Shown: piece by piece, positions 19,168-28,812 of the stretch | Layout: each line of letters opens with the position of its first letter | Position numbering within the stretch: position 1 is the stretch's first letter | Source of the DNA: Salaquimonas sp. | GTDB taxonomy: Bacteria > Pseudomonadota > Alphaproteobacteria > Rhizobiales > Rhizobiaceae | Reading direction: 5' to 3' | DNA length: 64,000 nt | Assembly (NCBI GenBank): GCA_022340185.1 | Contig: JAJDOK010000071.1 | Coordinates: 1-64,000 of the forward strand | The notes under the pieces: generated by a model | Seen by the model: only the letters and a program-made list of their open reading frames with translations | Told to the model about the DNA's origin: nothing | Database searches by the model: none | Made by a program: the position numbers and the translations under genes

Positions 19168-19635
19168 ATGTCCAATATTATCGATATCGAAAGCCTGAAG
19201 AGCCTGCACAGGCCCGGCCAGCGGCTGTTCGGCGTCGATCTCGGCACGAAAACCGTCGGACTGGCGCTGAGCGACGGTCTGCTCGGCGTGGCGACGCCCT
19301 ATTATACGATCCGGCGCACCAAGTTCACAAAAGATGCCACCGAACTCGCCGCACTGGCTGAAAAGGAAGGTGTTTTCGCGCTCGTTGTCGGCCTACCGCT
19401 CAACATGGACGGCAGCGAGGGTCCGCGCGCCCAGGCCACGCGCGCCTTCGTCCGCAACCTTCAGGGCAGGCTCAACTTGCCGGTCGCGCTTTGGGATGAA
19501 CGTCTTTCGACGGTCGCGGCCGAACGCGCCATGATCGAAGCCGATCTGTCACGCGCCAAGCGGGCCGAACGGATCGATGCCGCGGCGGCGGCTTTCATTC
19601 TGCAGGGAGCACTCGACCGTCTGGCAAGGCTGTGA
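19168..19635 (+). CDS. ruvX: YqgF/RuvX-type resolvase, 16S rRNA processing nuclease
   Basis: The 155-residue protein has the RNase H-fold motif [33 protein letters not shown] and [12 protein letters not shown], the set that defines RuvX/YqgF. The family is implicated in maturing the 5' end of 16S rRNA and was first predicted to be a Holliday junction resolvase. I chose the ATG at 19168. Its last 41 bases overlap the end of the convergent gene at 19595. Confidence 0.93.
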   Translation: MSNIIDIESLKSLHRPGQRLFGVDLGTKTVGLALSDGLLGVATPYYTIRRTKFTKDATELAALAEKEGVFALVVGLPLNMDGSEGPRAQATRAFVRNLQGRLNLPVALWDERLSTVAAERAMIEADLSRAKRAERIDAAAAAFILQGALDRLARL

Positions 19636-20017
19636 CGCTTTGCGGTTCGTCGCCGGCTTCGATCAATAGCAAGACTGTGTCGCCGACCGCATGATCCTCA
19701 TGGCTTGCGGTCTGGCTGACGCTGAATGCAGCGGCCTGCCCTTCCAGCCAGGTTCGCAGTTGCGGATACCAGCCCGCACGCCAGCGAAATGCGGCAATTG
19801 CGCCAATCAGTGCGGTATCGATCGTGCAGGCCCATGCCGCCATCACCGGCACCTCGCCGGGTGGCACGCCAAGGGCGTTTCCGTAGACTTCGAAGACGAG
19901 ATCGTGGAGACCGCGGGAAAAGAATATCGTGCCGAAGCTGATGTCGTAAAAGCTCAGCGCGTACCAACTCCAGAAGAGGCACAGGGGCACTGCCCACAAG
20001 GTTAATATGATACGCAT
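19595..20017 (-). CDS. Small membrane protein, resembles DUF6105
   Basis: The 140-residue protein begins with a hydrophobic helix ([25 protein letters not shown]), followed by [26 protein letters not shown] and a second hydrophobic segment. This N-terminal half looks like the family I know as DUF6105 in Hyphomicrobiales; the C-terminal 40 residues look unique. Function is unknown. A GGGATC-type ribosome binding site is adjacent to the ATG. Its 3' end overlaps ruvX by 41 bases on the opposite strand. Confidence 0.75.
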   Translation of the reverse strand: MRIILTLWAVPLCLFWSWYALSFYDISFGTIFFSRGLHDLVFEVYGNALGVPPGEVPVMAAWACTIDTALIGAIAAFRWRAGWYPQLRTWLEGQAAAFSVSQTASHEDHAVGDTVLLLIEAGDEPQSVTALPDGRVLPAE

Positions 20018-20114
20018 GATCCCGTTTCCCTGACGCCATCATGCGGGCCATGGCCGGATCATGCAATCTTCACCGTTTCTTAAGGTTAACGCGCAATCGG
20101 GACATTGATTTCAA

Positions 20115-20151
20115 AGGGAAAACAGAAAGGCCCTGCTCACGCAGGGCCTTT
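20115..20151 (-). terminator. Rho-independent terminator of the OmpA-like gene
   Basis: AAAGGCCCTGC-TCAC-GCAGGGCCTTT is a perfect eleven-base stem at 20126-20151. Read on the minus strand it follows the OmpA-family stop by about 30 bases and leads into CTGTTTTCCC. Confidence 0.85.
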
Positions 20152-20180
20152 CGCAGCGGGTAGCCGTCGGCGGACCGGCC

Positions 20181-21083
20181 TTAACCCGCTTCCCCCAGGT
20201 TGATGATTTCGACCCGGCGGTTCTGGCCCGATTGCGGTGCATCGGGGAATTTCAGCAGACGCTCGCCATAGCCTTCGGGGATCAGGCGGTCTGCATTGAC
20301 ACCCGCATAATTGACCAGGAAATCGTAGACCGCCCTTGCCCGTCGCAGCGACAGATTCTCGTTGTAGGCGTCGCTTCCGGCGGCATCGGTGTGGCCGGCG
20401 ACAACGATGCGCGAACCGGCCAGCGACTGATCGTTCAGCGCTTCGCCCAGAACGATGAGCTGCTTGACGGAACCCGGATCGATCCGGTCCGAATCGTAGT
20501 CGAACAGGATTTCCAGATCGACACGCGCGTTGTCGGGATAATTGGTGCCGACCGTTTCATTTCCGCCGGCAGGCCGAACGTCGAGGCCGCGACCACTGGT
20601 GCTTGCAACCTGCACGGCTCCGGGGCTCTTCTTTGGCCCGGGCGCGCGGAACTGCTGCGCCTGTCCCTGCGGCGGCGGTGCACGGAATTCCTGCGCGCCG
20701 AAATCCTGTGGCGGCGGTGCACGCAATTCGGCGACAGTTCCATGCTGCGACGGTGGAGCGCGGCGTACGGCGATGTCGCCGGAATGATCGACCGGCCCGG
20801 GCACCCGCATCATCGCGGTGCCTGGCTGCGTTGGCTGTGGCGCCCTGCGCAGGACTTGCACGTTGGGCTGCGGGGCGCGATGGCGAAGCTTGAGCCGCTG
20901 ATCCTGCTGCAGCATCAACTGCTGCTGGCCGGGCATGACGTTAACGGGCCGGCGGCGAAGCTTGTGGATGATTTGCTGCTGGGTGATGAACTGCTGGGCC
21001 GAGGCCTGGTGCGGCGCCGCAAGCGTGATCGGCGCCGCGAGGCCGAGAACTGCCAGAAAACAGATATGACGCCGGATGTTCAT
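20181..21083 (-). CDS. OmpA-family outer-membrane/peptidoglycan-associated protein
   Basis: From the ATG at 21083 (GGGAG upstream) the protein has 300 residues: a signal peptide ending HQASAQ, a low-complexity middle rich in arginine, proline and glutamine, and a C-terminal OmpA domain (about 185-295). That domain has LEILFDYDSDRIDPGS, VVAGHTDAAGSDAYN and NLSLRRARAVYDFL, the diaminopimelate-binding motif. The middle region repeats variants of RAPPPQ at least six times. There is no beta-barrel, so it probably tethers to peptidoglycan from the periplasm. It stands just downstream of an exported caspase-like gene on the same strand. Confidence 0.9.
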   Translation of the reverse strand: MNIRRHICFLAVLGLAAPITLAAPHQASAQQFITQQQIIHKLRRRPVNVMPGQQQLMLQQDQRLKLRHRAPQPNVQVLRRAPQPTQPGTAMMRVPGPVDHSGDIAVRRAPPSQHGTVAELRAPPPQDFGAQEFRAPPPQGQAQQFRAPGPKKSPGAVQVASTSGRGLDVRPAGGNETVGTNYPDNARVDLEILFDYDSDRIDPGSVKQLIVLGEALNDQSLAGSRIVVAGHTDAAGSDAYNENLSLRRARAVYDFLVNYAGVNADRLIPEGYGERLLKFPDAPQSGQNRRVEIINLGEAG

Positions 21084-21235
21084 GATCGAACTCCCTTTCC
21101 TCGAAAAAGCGTCCCCGCCCCTGTCATGCCCCTTGGATGTCCCTTGCATAATCGCTCTCCAGCGGAACCTTCCGCCTGTTTCATTAACATGGAGGCTTTC
21201 GCTCCCGGCCGATGTGCGTTTCAGCACAACACGAT

Positions 21236-23023
21236 CTAGCTCCCTGAAATGTAATCAAAAAACAGGATGGCACTGCCGTGGCGCATCTCGCCCTCGAGAT
21301 GCTTTCCGGCGGCATCCCAGATTCGTAGCGACCCGTCGAAACCCGCGGAAATCATGTGCTTGTCTCCGGCGACGGTGAGGTTTTTCGCCCCTGCCGCCAC
21401 GTCGCTGTGGGCGGCCAGCCTGCGTACCGGCCGATCCGAACCGATCTCGTAGAAAGACAATCCGCCATCGACATCGGCGACGACGTATTCACCGCCGCCC
21501 AGCACCTCGACGGAGGAAATCCAGCCCTCATGCCCCTTGAAGGCCGCCAGCACCTTGCCGGTCTTGAGGTTGATATGCGCGATCGTTCCGTCCTCGTGGA
21601 CGGCGATGACGACTGCCGGGGACAGAAGCGCAATGTCGGTGATCGACTTGCCGGGGACCGTCGAGACCCTTGAAAGCACCGCTCCGTCGGAAAGCCGCAC
21701 CGTTGCGATCGTACCGTCGCCGGAGGCTGACAGCGCCGCCTCGCCATCCTTGGTGATCAGGATCGGGCTGACAATGCCCGTATGGTTGCGCGCCTTCCAG
21801 AGCACATCGAAGTTGCGGTCGTCGACCGCCGCCATGTTGCCATCCTCGCCGCCAAGGATGAGCCTGTTGCCGGGAGCCTGCGTGATCGCCGTCACCCGGA
21901 AGCCAGGATAAAGCGCCGCCTTCTTCTTGAAGCCCGGGATGGCGTAGGAATAAAGCGCGCCGTCGCCCGTCGCGACAGCGATGCTGCGGCCATCGCCGGT
22001 GATCGCGACGGCGGAAAAATCGATCTTCTCGCCATCGAGTTCGGCAATAAGTCCCTGCGTGTGCGGATCCCACAGCCGGATCGAATCCTTTTCGCCCGCG
22101 GTTACCACCAGCGCACGCCCTTCGAGAGGCCCTTCATTGACCGTGACTTCCGGCTTTTCCGTCGAAGGCGTCTCCGCTGGCGGCAGGGAAGCGACCTGCT
22201 CGCCGGTTTCTTCACCGCCATTGCCCGTTGCTTCGGTGCCCTTTTCGGCGAAATAGAAATCGCCCAGCACCGCATCGTAATAGGCCGGCAACTGGCTGTG
22301 GCCGACCGACAGCGCCAGTTTGCGCACGCGCCGGCGCAGTTCGCGCGCCAGATCGACGAGATCGAGATCGGGATCGCGCATCAGCGGGATCAGTTCGCGG
22401 GTAAAGACGGAATTGGGATTGGCATCTCCCGTACCCAGCCGGTCGAGCGCGGCCTCGCCCTCATCGGCCGAATACATAACGAACGTGCCTTGCGGCGCCG
22501 AAATGCCGCCAAGCCCGCGTCCAGAGCCGAGGCTGCGCGCCGCCGGGTTGGAAAACGGATTGTTGCGGCATGCATCGATGACCAGCAGGTTGAGCTGCGG
22601 TTCGCGCGCTTTCAGCCGCGCGATAACGTCGTCAAGCGAAAGCGATTCGGCCTCGATATAGCCGGCTTCGCCGGTTTCGGCGTCGGGAATGTCGACCGGC
22701 AGCAGATAGTTCTTGCCCTCGATCTGCACGCCATGGCCGGCATAGAACACCATCGCGGTGTCGCCTTTTTCGATGCGTGAAGTGAAATCTGCAACCGCGC
22801 GGTTCATTTCGCGCCGCGTCGTATTCGTCGCGGTGACGACGGCGAAACCGAGCTTCGAAAGCTGGGCGCCGACCGCTTTTGCGTCATTGACCGCCTTTTG
22901 CAGCCTGGTGACGTTGGCGTAGTCATTGTTGCCGATGACGAGCGCCAGCCGCTTCGCCGCGCCGGCCTGACCGGCGGTGGCAAACAACAGTACAACAAAG
23001 ATCACGGTTGCGAGCATTCGCAT
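21236..23023 (-). CDS. Exported caspase-like (C14) protein with WD40-like repeats
   Basis: From the ATG at 23023 (AGGAG eight bases upstream) the 595-residue protein has a signal peptide (MRMLATVIFVVLLFATAGQAGA) and a caspase-fold domain (about 24-265). The catalytic dyad appears intact: His97 in FYAGHG and Cys152 in VIDACRNNPF. A linker of about 40 residues leads to a C-terminal region (about 310-595) of repeating blades such as SIRLWDPHTQGLIAELDG and GSLRIWDAAGKH, a WD40/beta-propeller. Bacterial caspase-like proteases of this type usually cut after basic residues. The signal peptide places it in the periplasm or beyond. The OmpA-like gene follows after 152 bases. Confidence 0.9.
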   Translation of the reverse strand: MRMLATVIFVVLLFATAGQAGAAKRLALVIGNNDYANVTRLQKAVNDAKAVGAQLSKLGFAVVTATNTTRREMNRAVADFTSRIEKGDTAMVFYAGHGVQIEGKNYLLPVDIPDAETGEAGYIEAESLSLDDVIARLKAREPQLNLLVIDACRNNPFSNPAARSLGSGRGLGGISAPQGTFVMYSADEGEAALDRLGTGDANPNSVFTRELIPLMRDPDLDLVDLARELRRRVRKLALSVGHSQLPAYYDAVLGDFYFAEKGTEATGNGGEETGEQVASLPPAETPSTEKPEVTVNEGPLEGRALVVTAGEKDSIRLWDPHTQGLIAELDGEKIDFSAVAITGDGRSIAVATGDGALYSYAIPGFKKKAALYPGFRVTAITQAPGNRLILGGEDGNMAAVDDRNFDVLWKARNHTGIVSPILITKDGEAALSASGDGTIATVRLSDGAVLSRVSTVPGKSITDIALLSPAVVIAVHEDGTIAHINLKTGKVLAAFKGHEGWISSVEVLGGGEYVVADVDGGLSFYEIGSDRPVRRLAAHSDVAAGAKNLTVAGDKHMISAGFDGSLRIWDAAGKHLEGEMRHGSAILFFDYISGS

Positions 23024-23164
23024 CGCATGCGGCTCCTGGCAGCAGATACTATCCGACACCGAAATAGGGCTTCTCGTGCGCGGGCAGATGTGCGCAAATG
23101 CACCCTGCCGTCCACCACGCGACTCCCGCCGCGCTGCATTCAGCCAAAATTCATCAAGAAATTC

Positions 23165-24097
23165 ATGTCGATACTGCTCAACAGCCTGTTGCCCGTCTTC
23201 CTGCTTATCCTGCTCGGCGCCGGTCTTCGCGCCGCCCGTTTCATATCAGAGGATAGCTGGCCGGGGATGGAGCGGATTTCCTATTTCATCTTCTTTCCCG
23301 CCCTTCTGATCCAGACGCTCTACAAGGCCGATTTCGGCGAACTGGCCGCGACGCAGGCGGCCGCCGGCCTGTTCGCGGGAACCGTTGTCCTACTCGCGCT
23401 CATGCTGCTGGTGCGGCCGCTGCTACAGCCCGCGCTCGGCATCACGCCCGCGTCCTATTCCAGCCTCTACCAGGCGACGACGCGCTGGAACGCCTTCATC
23501 ATTCTCGCCATTGCAGGAGAGATCGCCGGCACCAGGGGGCTGGCGATCGTCGCCATCGCCATCGGCGTGATGGTCGTGCCCATCAATGTCGTCAACATCC
23601 CGGTCGTCGCGATGCTCGGCGACAGGCGGGGTACTCGGGTCAATTCGTTGCTCCAGATCGCCGGCAACCCGCTGATCGTCGGCGTCGTTATCGGGCTGAT
23701 TTTGAACTTCTCGGGCCTCAGGCTGCCGGCTCCGGCTGAAACCACGCTCGAATTACTGGCGCGCATCTCCCTGCCGATCGGACTTCTCCTTGTCGGCGCC
23801 GGCCTGAAAGTGCGCCTTCCGGGTGCGGCAGTCGCAACCGTCGCCGTCGGTACTGCGATCAAGCTTGTGCTCATGCCGATGGTCCTGGGTTTCGGTGCGT
23901 GGCTGTTTGGCGCGCGCGGCGATGATTTGATGATCGTGGCATTGTGCGGCGCCGGCCCGACCGCCATGAACGGCTATCTGGTCGCGCGCGAACTGGGCGG
24001 TGACGCGCCGCTGTTTGCCGCCCTCGTCACGGCACAGACGGTGGTGGCTTTCGCAACCATCCCGATGGTTATCATGATCGCCGGCTGGATCGGCTGA
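23165..24097 (+). CDS. AEC (auxin efflux carrier) family transporter
   Basis: The 310-residue protein begins MSILLNSLLPVFLLILLGAG and has about ten hydrophobic segments in two five-helix halves, the layout of the AEC/BASS fold. NPLIVGVVIGLILNFSGL and AGPTAMNGYLVARELGGD mark the helix-crossing regions. Family members carry organic acids or unknown solutes across the inner membrane. The start at 23165 has only a weak ribosome binding site. It is divergent from the caspase gene. Confidence 0.88.
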   Translation: MSILLNSLLPVFLLILLGAGLRAARFISEDSWPGMERISYFIFFPALLIQTLYKADFGELAATQAAAGLFAGTVVLLALMLLVRPLLQPALGITPASYSSLYQATTRWNAFIILAIAGEIAGTRGLAIVAIAIGVMVVPINVVNIPVVAMLGDRRGTRVNSLLQIAGNPLIVGVVIGLILNFSGLRLPAPAETTLELLARISLPIGLLLVGAGLKVRLPGAAVATVAVGTAIKLVLMPMVLGFGAWLFGARGDDLMIVALCGAGPTAMNGYLVARELGGDAPLFAALVTAQTVVAFATIPMVIMIAGWIG

Positions 24098-24346
24098 CCG
24101 TTGGCAAAGATTGGCGCAAGGAGACTCCCGTTGACTCGGCAAATATCGGTTCCGGCAATCCCACCGCTCGGCTGGAGCCGTTGATCTTCAAAAGGAAGCA
24201 GTTTGATGGAATGGATTTTTCGTTCCGGCAAGGAAAACACCGCAGCGCGATCAGCCGATCGTGCGAGGATTATGACGCAACCCAGGACGCGAAATACCGG
24301 CGTTCAAACGATTCCATTTGAAGATGAACGGCTCTAATGTGACCTG

Positions 24347-26116
24347 ATGTCCGACCACGCTCCCAGAAGGCTCGCCGCCATCCTAGCTGCCGATGTCGTC
24401 GGTTATTCGCGAATGATCCGGGCCGACGAGGAAGGCACCCTGACGGCGTTGAAGGCGTTGCGGACCGACATCATCGACCCCAGGCTCGAAGAACATAAAG
24501 GGCGTATCGTGAAACTCATGGGCGACGGGATGCTGGTGGAATTTTCCAGCGTCGCCGATGCCGTCCGGTTTGCCGTGAAGAACCAGGAATCCGTCGCGGA
24601 AAGGAATTCCGCGCTGCCTGCTGAAAAGCGCATCGAGTTCCGCGTCGGCATCAATCTCGGTGATGTGGTCGTCGATGGCGACGACATTCACGGCGACGGC
24701 GTCAATGTTGCCGCGAGACTGGAAGGAATTGCCGATCCCGGCGGCATCTGTGTCTCGGACGCGGTGCGCGAACAGGTGAAGAATCGTCTCGAAATCGATT
24801 TCGAGGACATGGGCGAGCGCGAAGTCAAGAATATCGACGAGCCGGTGCGCGTCTGGCGCTGGCGCAAGGATGGTCTTGCCCAAACCGGGGCGCCGGCAAA
24901 TGCAAAGGCCGCCCCCATTCTGCCCGACAAGCCGTCGATCGCGGTCCTGCCGTTCCAGAACATGAGCGGCGACATCGAGCAGGAGTATTTTGCCGACGGA
25001 ATCGTCGAAGACATCATTACCGAGCTTTCCCGCGCCCGCTGGCTGTTTGTGATCGCGCGCAATTCGAGCTTCACCTACAAGGGGCGCGCCGTCGACGTGA
25101 AGCAGGTCGGACATGAGCTCGGCGTGCGCTATGTGCTCGAGGGTTCCGTGCGCAAGGCCGGCAATCGTGTCCGCATCACCGGCCAGCTCATCGACGCATC
25201 GAACGGGGCCCATTTGTGGGCCGACCGTTTCGATGGTGAGATCGAGGACGTCTTCGATTTGCAGGATCAGGTCACGGCGAGTGTCGTCAGCGCCATCGCG
25301 CCAAAGGTCGAGCAGGCGGAGATCGAGCGGTCGAAGCGCAAGCCGACCGACAGTCTCGATGCCTATGATTATTACCTTCGCGGCATGGCGGGGTTCCACT
25401 CCTATACGAAGGAAGGCAACGACGAAGCGCTGGCGATGTTTGCCAGGGCCATGGAACTCGATCCCGAATACGCGACCCCTTTTGGCATGGCGGCGCGCTG
25501 CTATGGGCAGAGAATGGGCTTCGGCTGGGCGACGGATGCCGAATTCGAACACGCCGAGGCACTGCGGCTGGCACGCATCGCCACCAATATCGGACGCGAT
25601 GACGCCGTTGCACTCGTCGGCGCCGGTTTCGTGCAAGTCATGTTCGGCGACCCGACAGAGGGTGCGGCGGTGCTCGAGCGCGCACTCGCGGTCGATCCCA
25701 ATCATGCGTCAGCATGGCACATGAGTGCGTTGGCGCAAACCCTGGTCGGCCGGCCCGAGATCACGATCGAGCGCGCTCAACACGCCATCAGGTTAAGCCC
25801 CCAGGATCCACAGATGTTCGCCATGCAGGGTGTGCTCGGGTACGGCCACTTCTGTGAACACCATTACGAGGATGCGCTGGCCGCTGCCGAGGCCTCGCAT
25901 CACGAGAGGCCGAATTTCCTGCTCGGCGCTATCGTGCTTGCCGCGACCAATGCCGCGCTGGGGAGGCAGGCCGATGCTAAGAAAGCCATCGTGGCAGTGC
26001 AGCGGATCAATCCATCGCTGCGGCTTTCAGACCTCCCGAACATGTTCAACTTGAAGCGGGCGCAGGATTCCGAACTTATGCGCAAAAGCCTGAGAACCGC
26101 CGGTCTGCCGGAATAG
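24347..26116 (+). CDS. Class III adenylate/guanylate cyclase with TolB-like and TPR regions
   Basis: The 589-residue protein opens with a cyclase domain (about 8-175): AAILAADVVGYSRM (metal Asp16), LMGDGMLVEF (metal Asp60) and GDGVNVAARLEGIADPGG (transition-state Asn/Arg), so it should be active. A middle region with SIAVLPFQNMSGDIEQEYF is the TolB-like/FlgO-like segment common in rhizobial cyclases, and the C-terminal 230 residues form TPR-like helical repeats. No membrane helix is seen. Rhizobia carry many such cyclases with different sensory tails. It is a single gene after a 249-base gap. Confidence 0.92.
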   Translation: MSDHAPRRLAAILAADVVGYSRMIRADEEGTLTALKALRTDIIDPRLEEHKGRIVKLMGDGMLVEFSSVADAVRFAVKNQESVAERNSALPAEKRIEFRVGINLGDVVVDGDDIHGDGVNVAARLEGIADPGGICVSDAVREQVKNRLEIDFEDMGEREVKNIDEPVRVWRWRKDGLAQTGAPANAKAAPILPDKPSIAVLPFQNMSGDIEQEYFADGIVEDIITELSRARWLFVIARNSSFTYKGRAVDVKQVGHELGVRYVLEGSVRKAGNRVRITGQLIDASNGAHLWADRFDGEIEDVFDLQDQVTASVVSAIAPKVEQAEIERSKRKPTDSLDAYDYYLRGMAGFHSYTKEGNDEALAMFARAMELDPEYATPFGMAARCYGQRMGFGWATDAEFEHAEALRLARIATNIGRDDAVALVGAGFVQVMFGDPTEGAAVLERALAVDPNHASAWHMSALAQTLVGRPEITIERAQHAIRLSPQDPQMFAMQGVLGYGHFCEHHYEDALAAAEASHHERPNFLLGAIVLAATNAALGRQADAKKAIVAVQRINPSLRLSDLPNMFNLKRAQDSELMRKSLRTAGLPE

Positions 26117-26131
26117 GCGACGGCAGATGCC

Positions 26132-26776
26132 TCAACTCGGATCGATTTCCTGGTCCTTCCACTCCTCCTCGTGAAATTCTTTCGAGGAGTTGGTTTTCGG
26201 GAATGGGATGTCCGGCACCGCAACGCCGAGGAACGCACATAACGGCTCCCATCCCTCGCTCACATCGAAGGTGAGCAGCCGTTCGGGAGCAATATTCGTC
26301 TGCACCTCGGCGATGTGCTCGCGGAAAATGCGCGTGGCATGCTCGCGATCGGTCATCCGGTCACCGAAGACCTGACGAACCACCAGCTCGTAAGCCATGT
26401 CCGCGATGGCATTCGGGTGCGGCGCCGGATGCTGGCCGCGCGCCTGGACGAAGGGGATGATCGTCGCCATCGCGCTGTCGAACCACTCGTCGGGATCGCG
26501 CACGGTCAGGATCACCTTCGCATCGGGGAAATGCGCCGCCAATTCGCGCCAGTATTTGGCGCCGGGCCAGTCGACCTGTGAGCGGTAATTGGCGAAAACC
26601 TCGTCCCAATCGACGGTTTCGCCACGTGACAGCGCCTCCCAGTCGGAAATGAGTTCCGGATTGTCGCGAACCTCGAACATGTGATGGCAGGGGCCGAAAC
26701 CGAGATGTTCGAGCGCCAGTTTCAGGGAGTTCGTCCCGGTACGCCCGAAACCGGCGCCGATGATTTCCAGTGGCAC
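26132..26776 (-). CDS. Sulfotransferase-family protein
   Basis: The 214-residue protein starts PLEIIGAGFGRTGTNSLKLAL, a P-loop-like PAPS 5'-phosphosulfate site, and has VILTVRDPDEWFDSAM, which matches the 3'-phosphate binding segment. This is the NAD-dependent epimerase/sulfotransferase-like group often annotated simply as sulfotransferase family. The acceptor is unknown. It converges on the cyclase gene with 15 bases between stops. Confidence 0.85.
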   Translation of the reverse strand: MPLEIIGAGFGRTGTNSLKLALEHLGFGPCHHMFEVRDNPELISDWEALSRGETVDWDEVFANYRSQVDWPGAKYWRELAAHFPDAKVILTVRDPDEWFDSAMATIIPFVQARGQHPAPHPNAIADMAYELVVRQVFGDRMTDREHATRIFREHIAEVQTNIAPERLLTFDVSEGWEPLCAFLGVAVPDIPFPKTNSSKEFHEEEWKDQEIDPS

Positions 26777-26908
26777 GTTTTCCTCCCAGTCAGGCTAAAT
26801 TCAGAATGGCGATCTTATCCGTTTGCGCGCGACAAACATCAAGAGAATTGGAGTCAAATCCTTGTCCGTACCCTTCAGATAAGCACAGGTAGAGAATTCG
26901 GAATCGGT

Positions 26909-28567
26909 TCACGATTGCGGATACAGCGTGTCGACGATCCTCGCGGTGTCGTGGCGGTTGTCGAGCATGCCATAGGTCGAGCGCCACAGTCCGCCGAGCC
27001 GCGTCTCGACGAACAGATCGGCGATCTCGCCGAGGTCAAGCCGTCTCAGTTCCGCACCGGCCGCCGTCAGCGCCAATTGCTCGGTCAGGATGCGTGCCGA
27101 ACCGTGATCGCTGCCCGCCATGCTGGCGGCAGTCCGGATTACCTCGACCGTCTTGGCGGCGCTCTTTCCGCCCAGATCGGCTTCCAGCGTGTCCAGCACC
27201 GTGCCGAGTGTGTCGCCGTCCCTGGCGATGACCCGCATCACGTCGAGGCACATCACATTGCCCGAGCCTTCCCAGATCGCATTGACCGGCGCCTCGCGGA
27301 AATGGCGCGCCAGATTGCCCTCCTCGACATAGCCGTTGCCGCCCAGGCACTCCATTGCCTCGCCAATCAGCGGCGCGGCCGACTTGCATACCCAGTATTT
27401 GATGACCGGCGTCATCAGCCGCGCATAGGCGGCCTCGGCGGGATCGTCTCGCATCCGGTCGAAGGAGGATGCCAGCCGCATGGCGAGCGCCGTGGCGGCC
27501 GCCACGTCGAGCGCCAGATCGGCCAGCACGCGCGACATCAGCGGCTGGTGCGCCAGCGTCTCGCCGAATACCTTGCGGTATCGTGTGTGCTGCACGGCTT
27601 CGGCGACGGAAGCCCGCATCAATCCGGAAGAAGCCGTCGCGCAATCGAGCCGGGTCAGCGTCACCATCTCGATGATGGTCGGCACCCCCCTGCCCGGTTC
27701 GCCGATCAACTGTCCGAAGGCACCGTGGAATTCTACTTCGGAGGACGCGTTGGAACGGTTGCCGAGCTTGTCCTTCAGGCGCTGGAACTGCAGCCCGTTC
27801 GGCGTGCCATCGGGCAGGATGCGCGGGATAAGGAAACAGCCGAGGCCCGTCTGGTTGCCCTCCGCCATCTGAGCCAGCACCAGGAAGGCGTCGCACATCG
27901 GCGCCGACATGAACCATTTGTGCCCGACGATACGGTAGAGCCCGTCGCCCAGCGCCTCGGCGCGTGTCGTGTTGGCGCGCACATCGGTCCCGCCCTGCTT
28001 CTCGGTCATGCCCATGCCCAGCGTGATCGCCGATTTGTTGATCGGTGGCTGGTTGGATGAATCGTATTTGCGCGAGCGCGCGCGCGGCAGCCACTCGTCG
28101 GCAACCTGCGGCGTGCCGACGAGCGCCGCGATCGCCGCATTGGTCATGGTGATCGGGCACAGATGGCCTGTTTCCGTGCCGGCGGTCATGTAATAGCGCG
28201 CCGCGCGGATCAGATTGCGCTTTCCGGCCTCTTCCTTGTCGTCGTCCCAGATCGAACAATGCATGCCGGCCGCCATGCTCCTGCGCATCAGGGCATGATA
28301 GGCGGGATGGAACTCGACGATATCGAGCCGATTGCCCTTGGCGTCATGGGTCTTGAGGGTCGGCGTATGCTTGTTGGCGAGCCGCGCCAGCTCATAAGTT
28401 TCCAGGTGCCCGGCCCAGCCACCGTGTGATTCGAGGTTCTTTTTCACCGCCGGGGGAATGTCGCCGACGATACGCTTGAGCAGCGGATCGGCTGTCCAGG
28501 CGTTGTGCCCGCCATAGATCGGCGACTGGTTGAAGACCGCATGAGTGTCGAGAATGGATTCGTTCAT
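26909..28567 (-). CDS. aidB: AidB-like acyl-CoA dehydrogenase
   Basis: The 552-residue flavoprotein matches E. coli AidB block by block: THAVFNQ at the start, CPITMTNAAIAAL, LGMGMTEKQGGTDVRANTT, KDKLGNRSNASSEVEF and ECLGGNGYVEEG with NAIWEGSGNVMCLDV. AidB belongs to the alkylation (adaptive) response, binds DNA through a C-terminal domain and protects it; in other bacteria similar proteins may act on branched acyl-CoAs. No ada or alkB gene is visible nearby. It is a single gene divergent from pyrB across 245 bases. Confidence 0.9.
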   Translation of the reverse strand: MNESILDTHAVFNQSPIYGGHNAWTADPLLKRIVGDIPPAVKKNLESHGGWAGHLETYELARLANKHTPTLKTHDAKGNRLDIVEFHPAYHALMRRSMAAGMHCSIWDDDKEEAGKRNLIRAARYYMTAGTETGHLCPITMTNAAIAALVGTPQVADEWLPRARSRKYDSSNQPPINKSAITLGMGMTEKQGGTDVRANTTRAEALGDGLYRIVGHKWFMSAPMCDAFLVLAQMAEGNQTGLGCFLIPRILPDGTPNGLQFQRLKDKLGNRSNASSEVEFHGAFGQLIGEPGRGVPTIIEMVTLTRLDCATASSGLMRASVAEAVQHTRYRKVFGETLAHQPLMSRVLADLALDVAAATALAMRLASSFDRMRDDPAEAAYARLMTPVIKYWVCKSAAPLIGEAMECLGGNGYVEEGNLARHFREAPVNAIWEGSGNVMCLDVMRVIARDGDTLGTVLDTLEADLGGKSAAKTVEVIRTAASMAGSDHGSARILTEQLALTAAGAELRRLDLGEIADLFVETRLGGLWRSTYGMLDNRHDTARIVDTLYPQS

Positions 28568-28812
28568 GCACCCAATCTAGCGTTTCGCGCCACCATTGCC
28601 CAATACAAAGATGGTTACGCGAAGGATGAATAGCCAACCAGGCGGCCTAAGAGGCCGCAGACCAATGTGCATATTTGGCAGGTCGCGCCCGCGCAGGCCA
28701 TAAGCGGATCGAATTGGCCGTGAGCGAATAAATGAAAAAGGTGGGTGTAAACCCCAACCATTCACCGACCGGCTTGGCAAGCGCGACCAAGCCGCCTATA
28801 GGTTCCGCTTTA

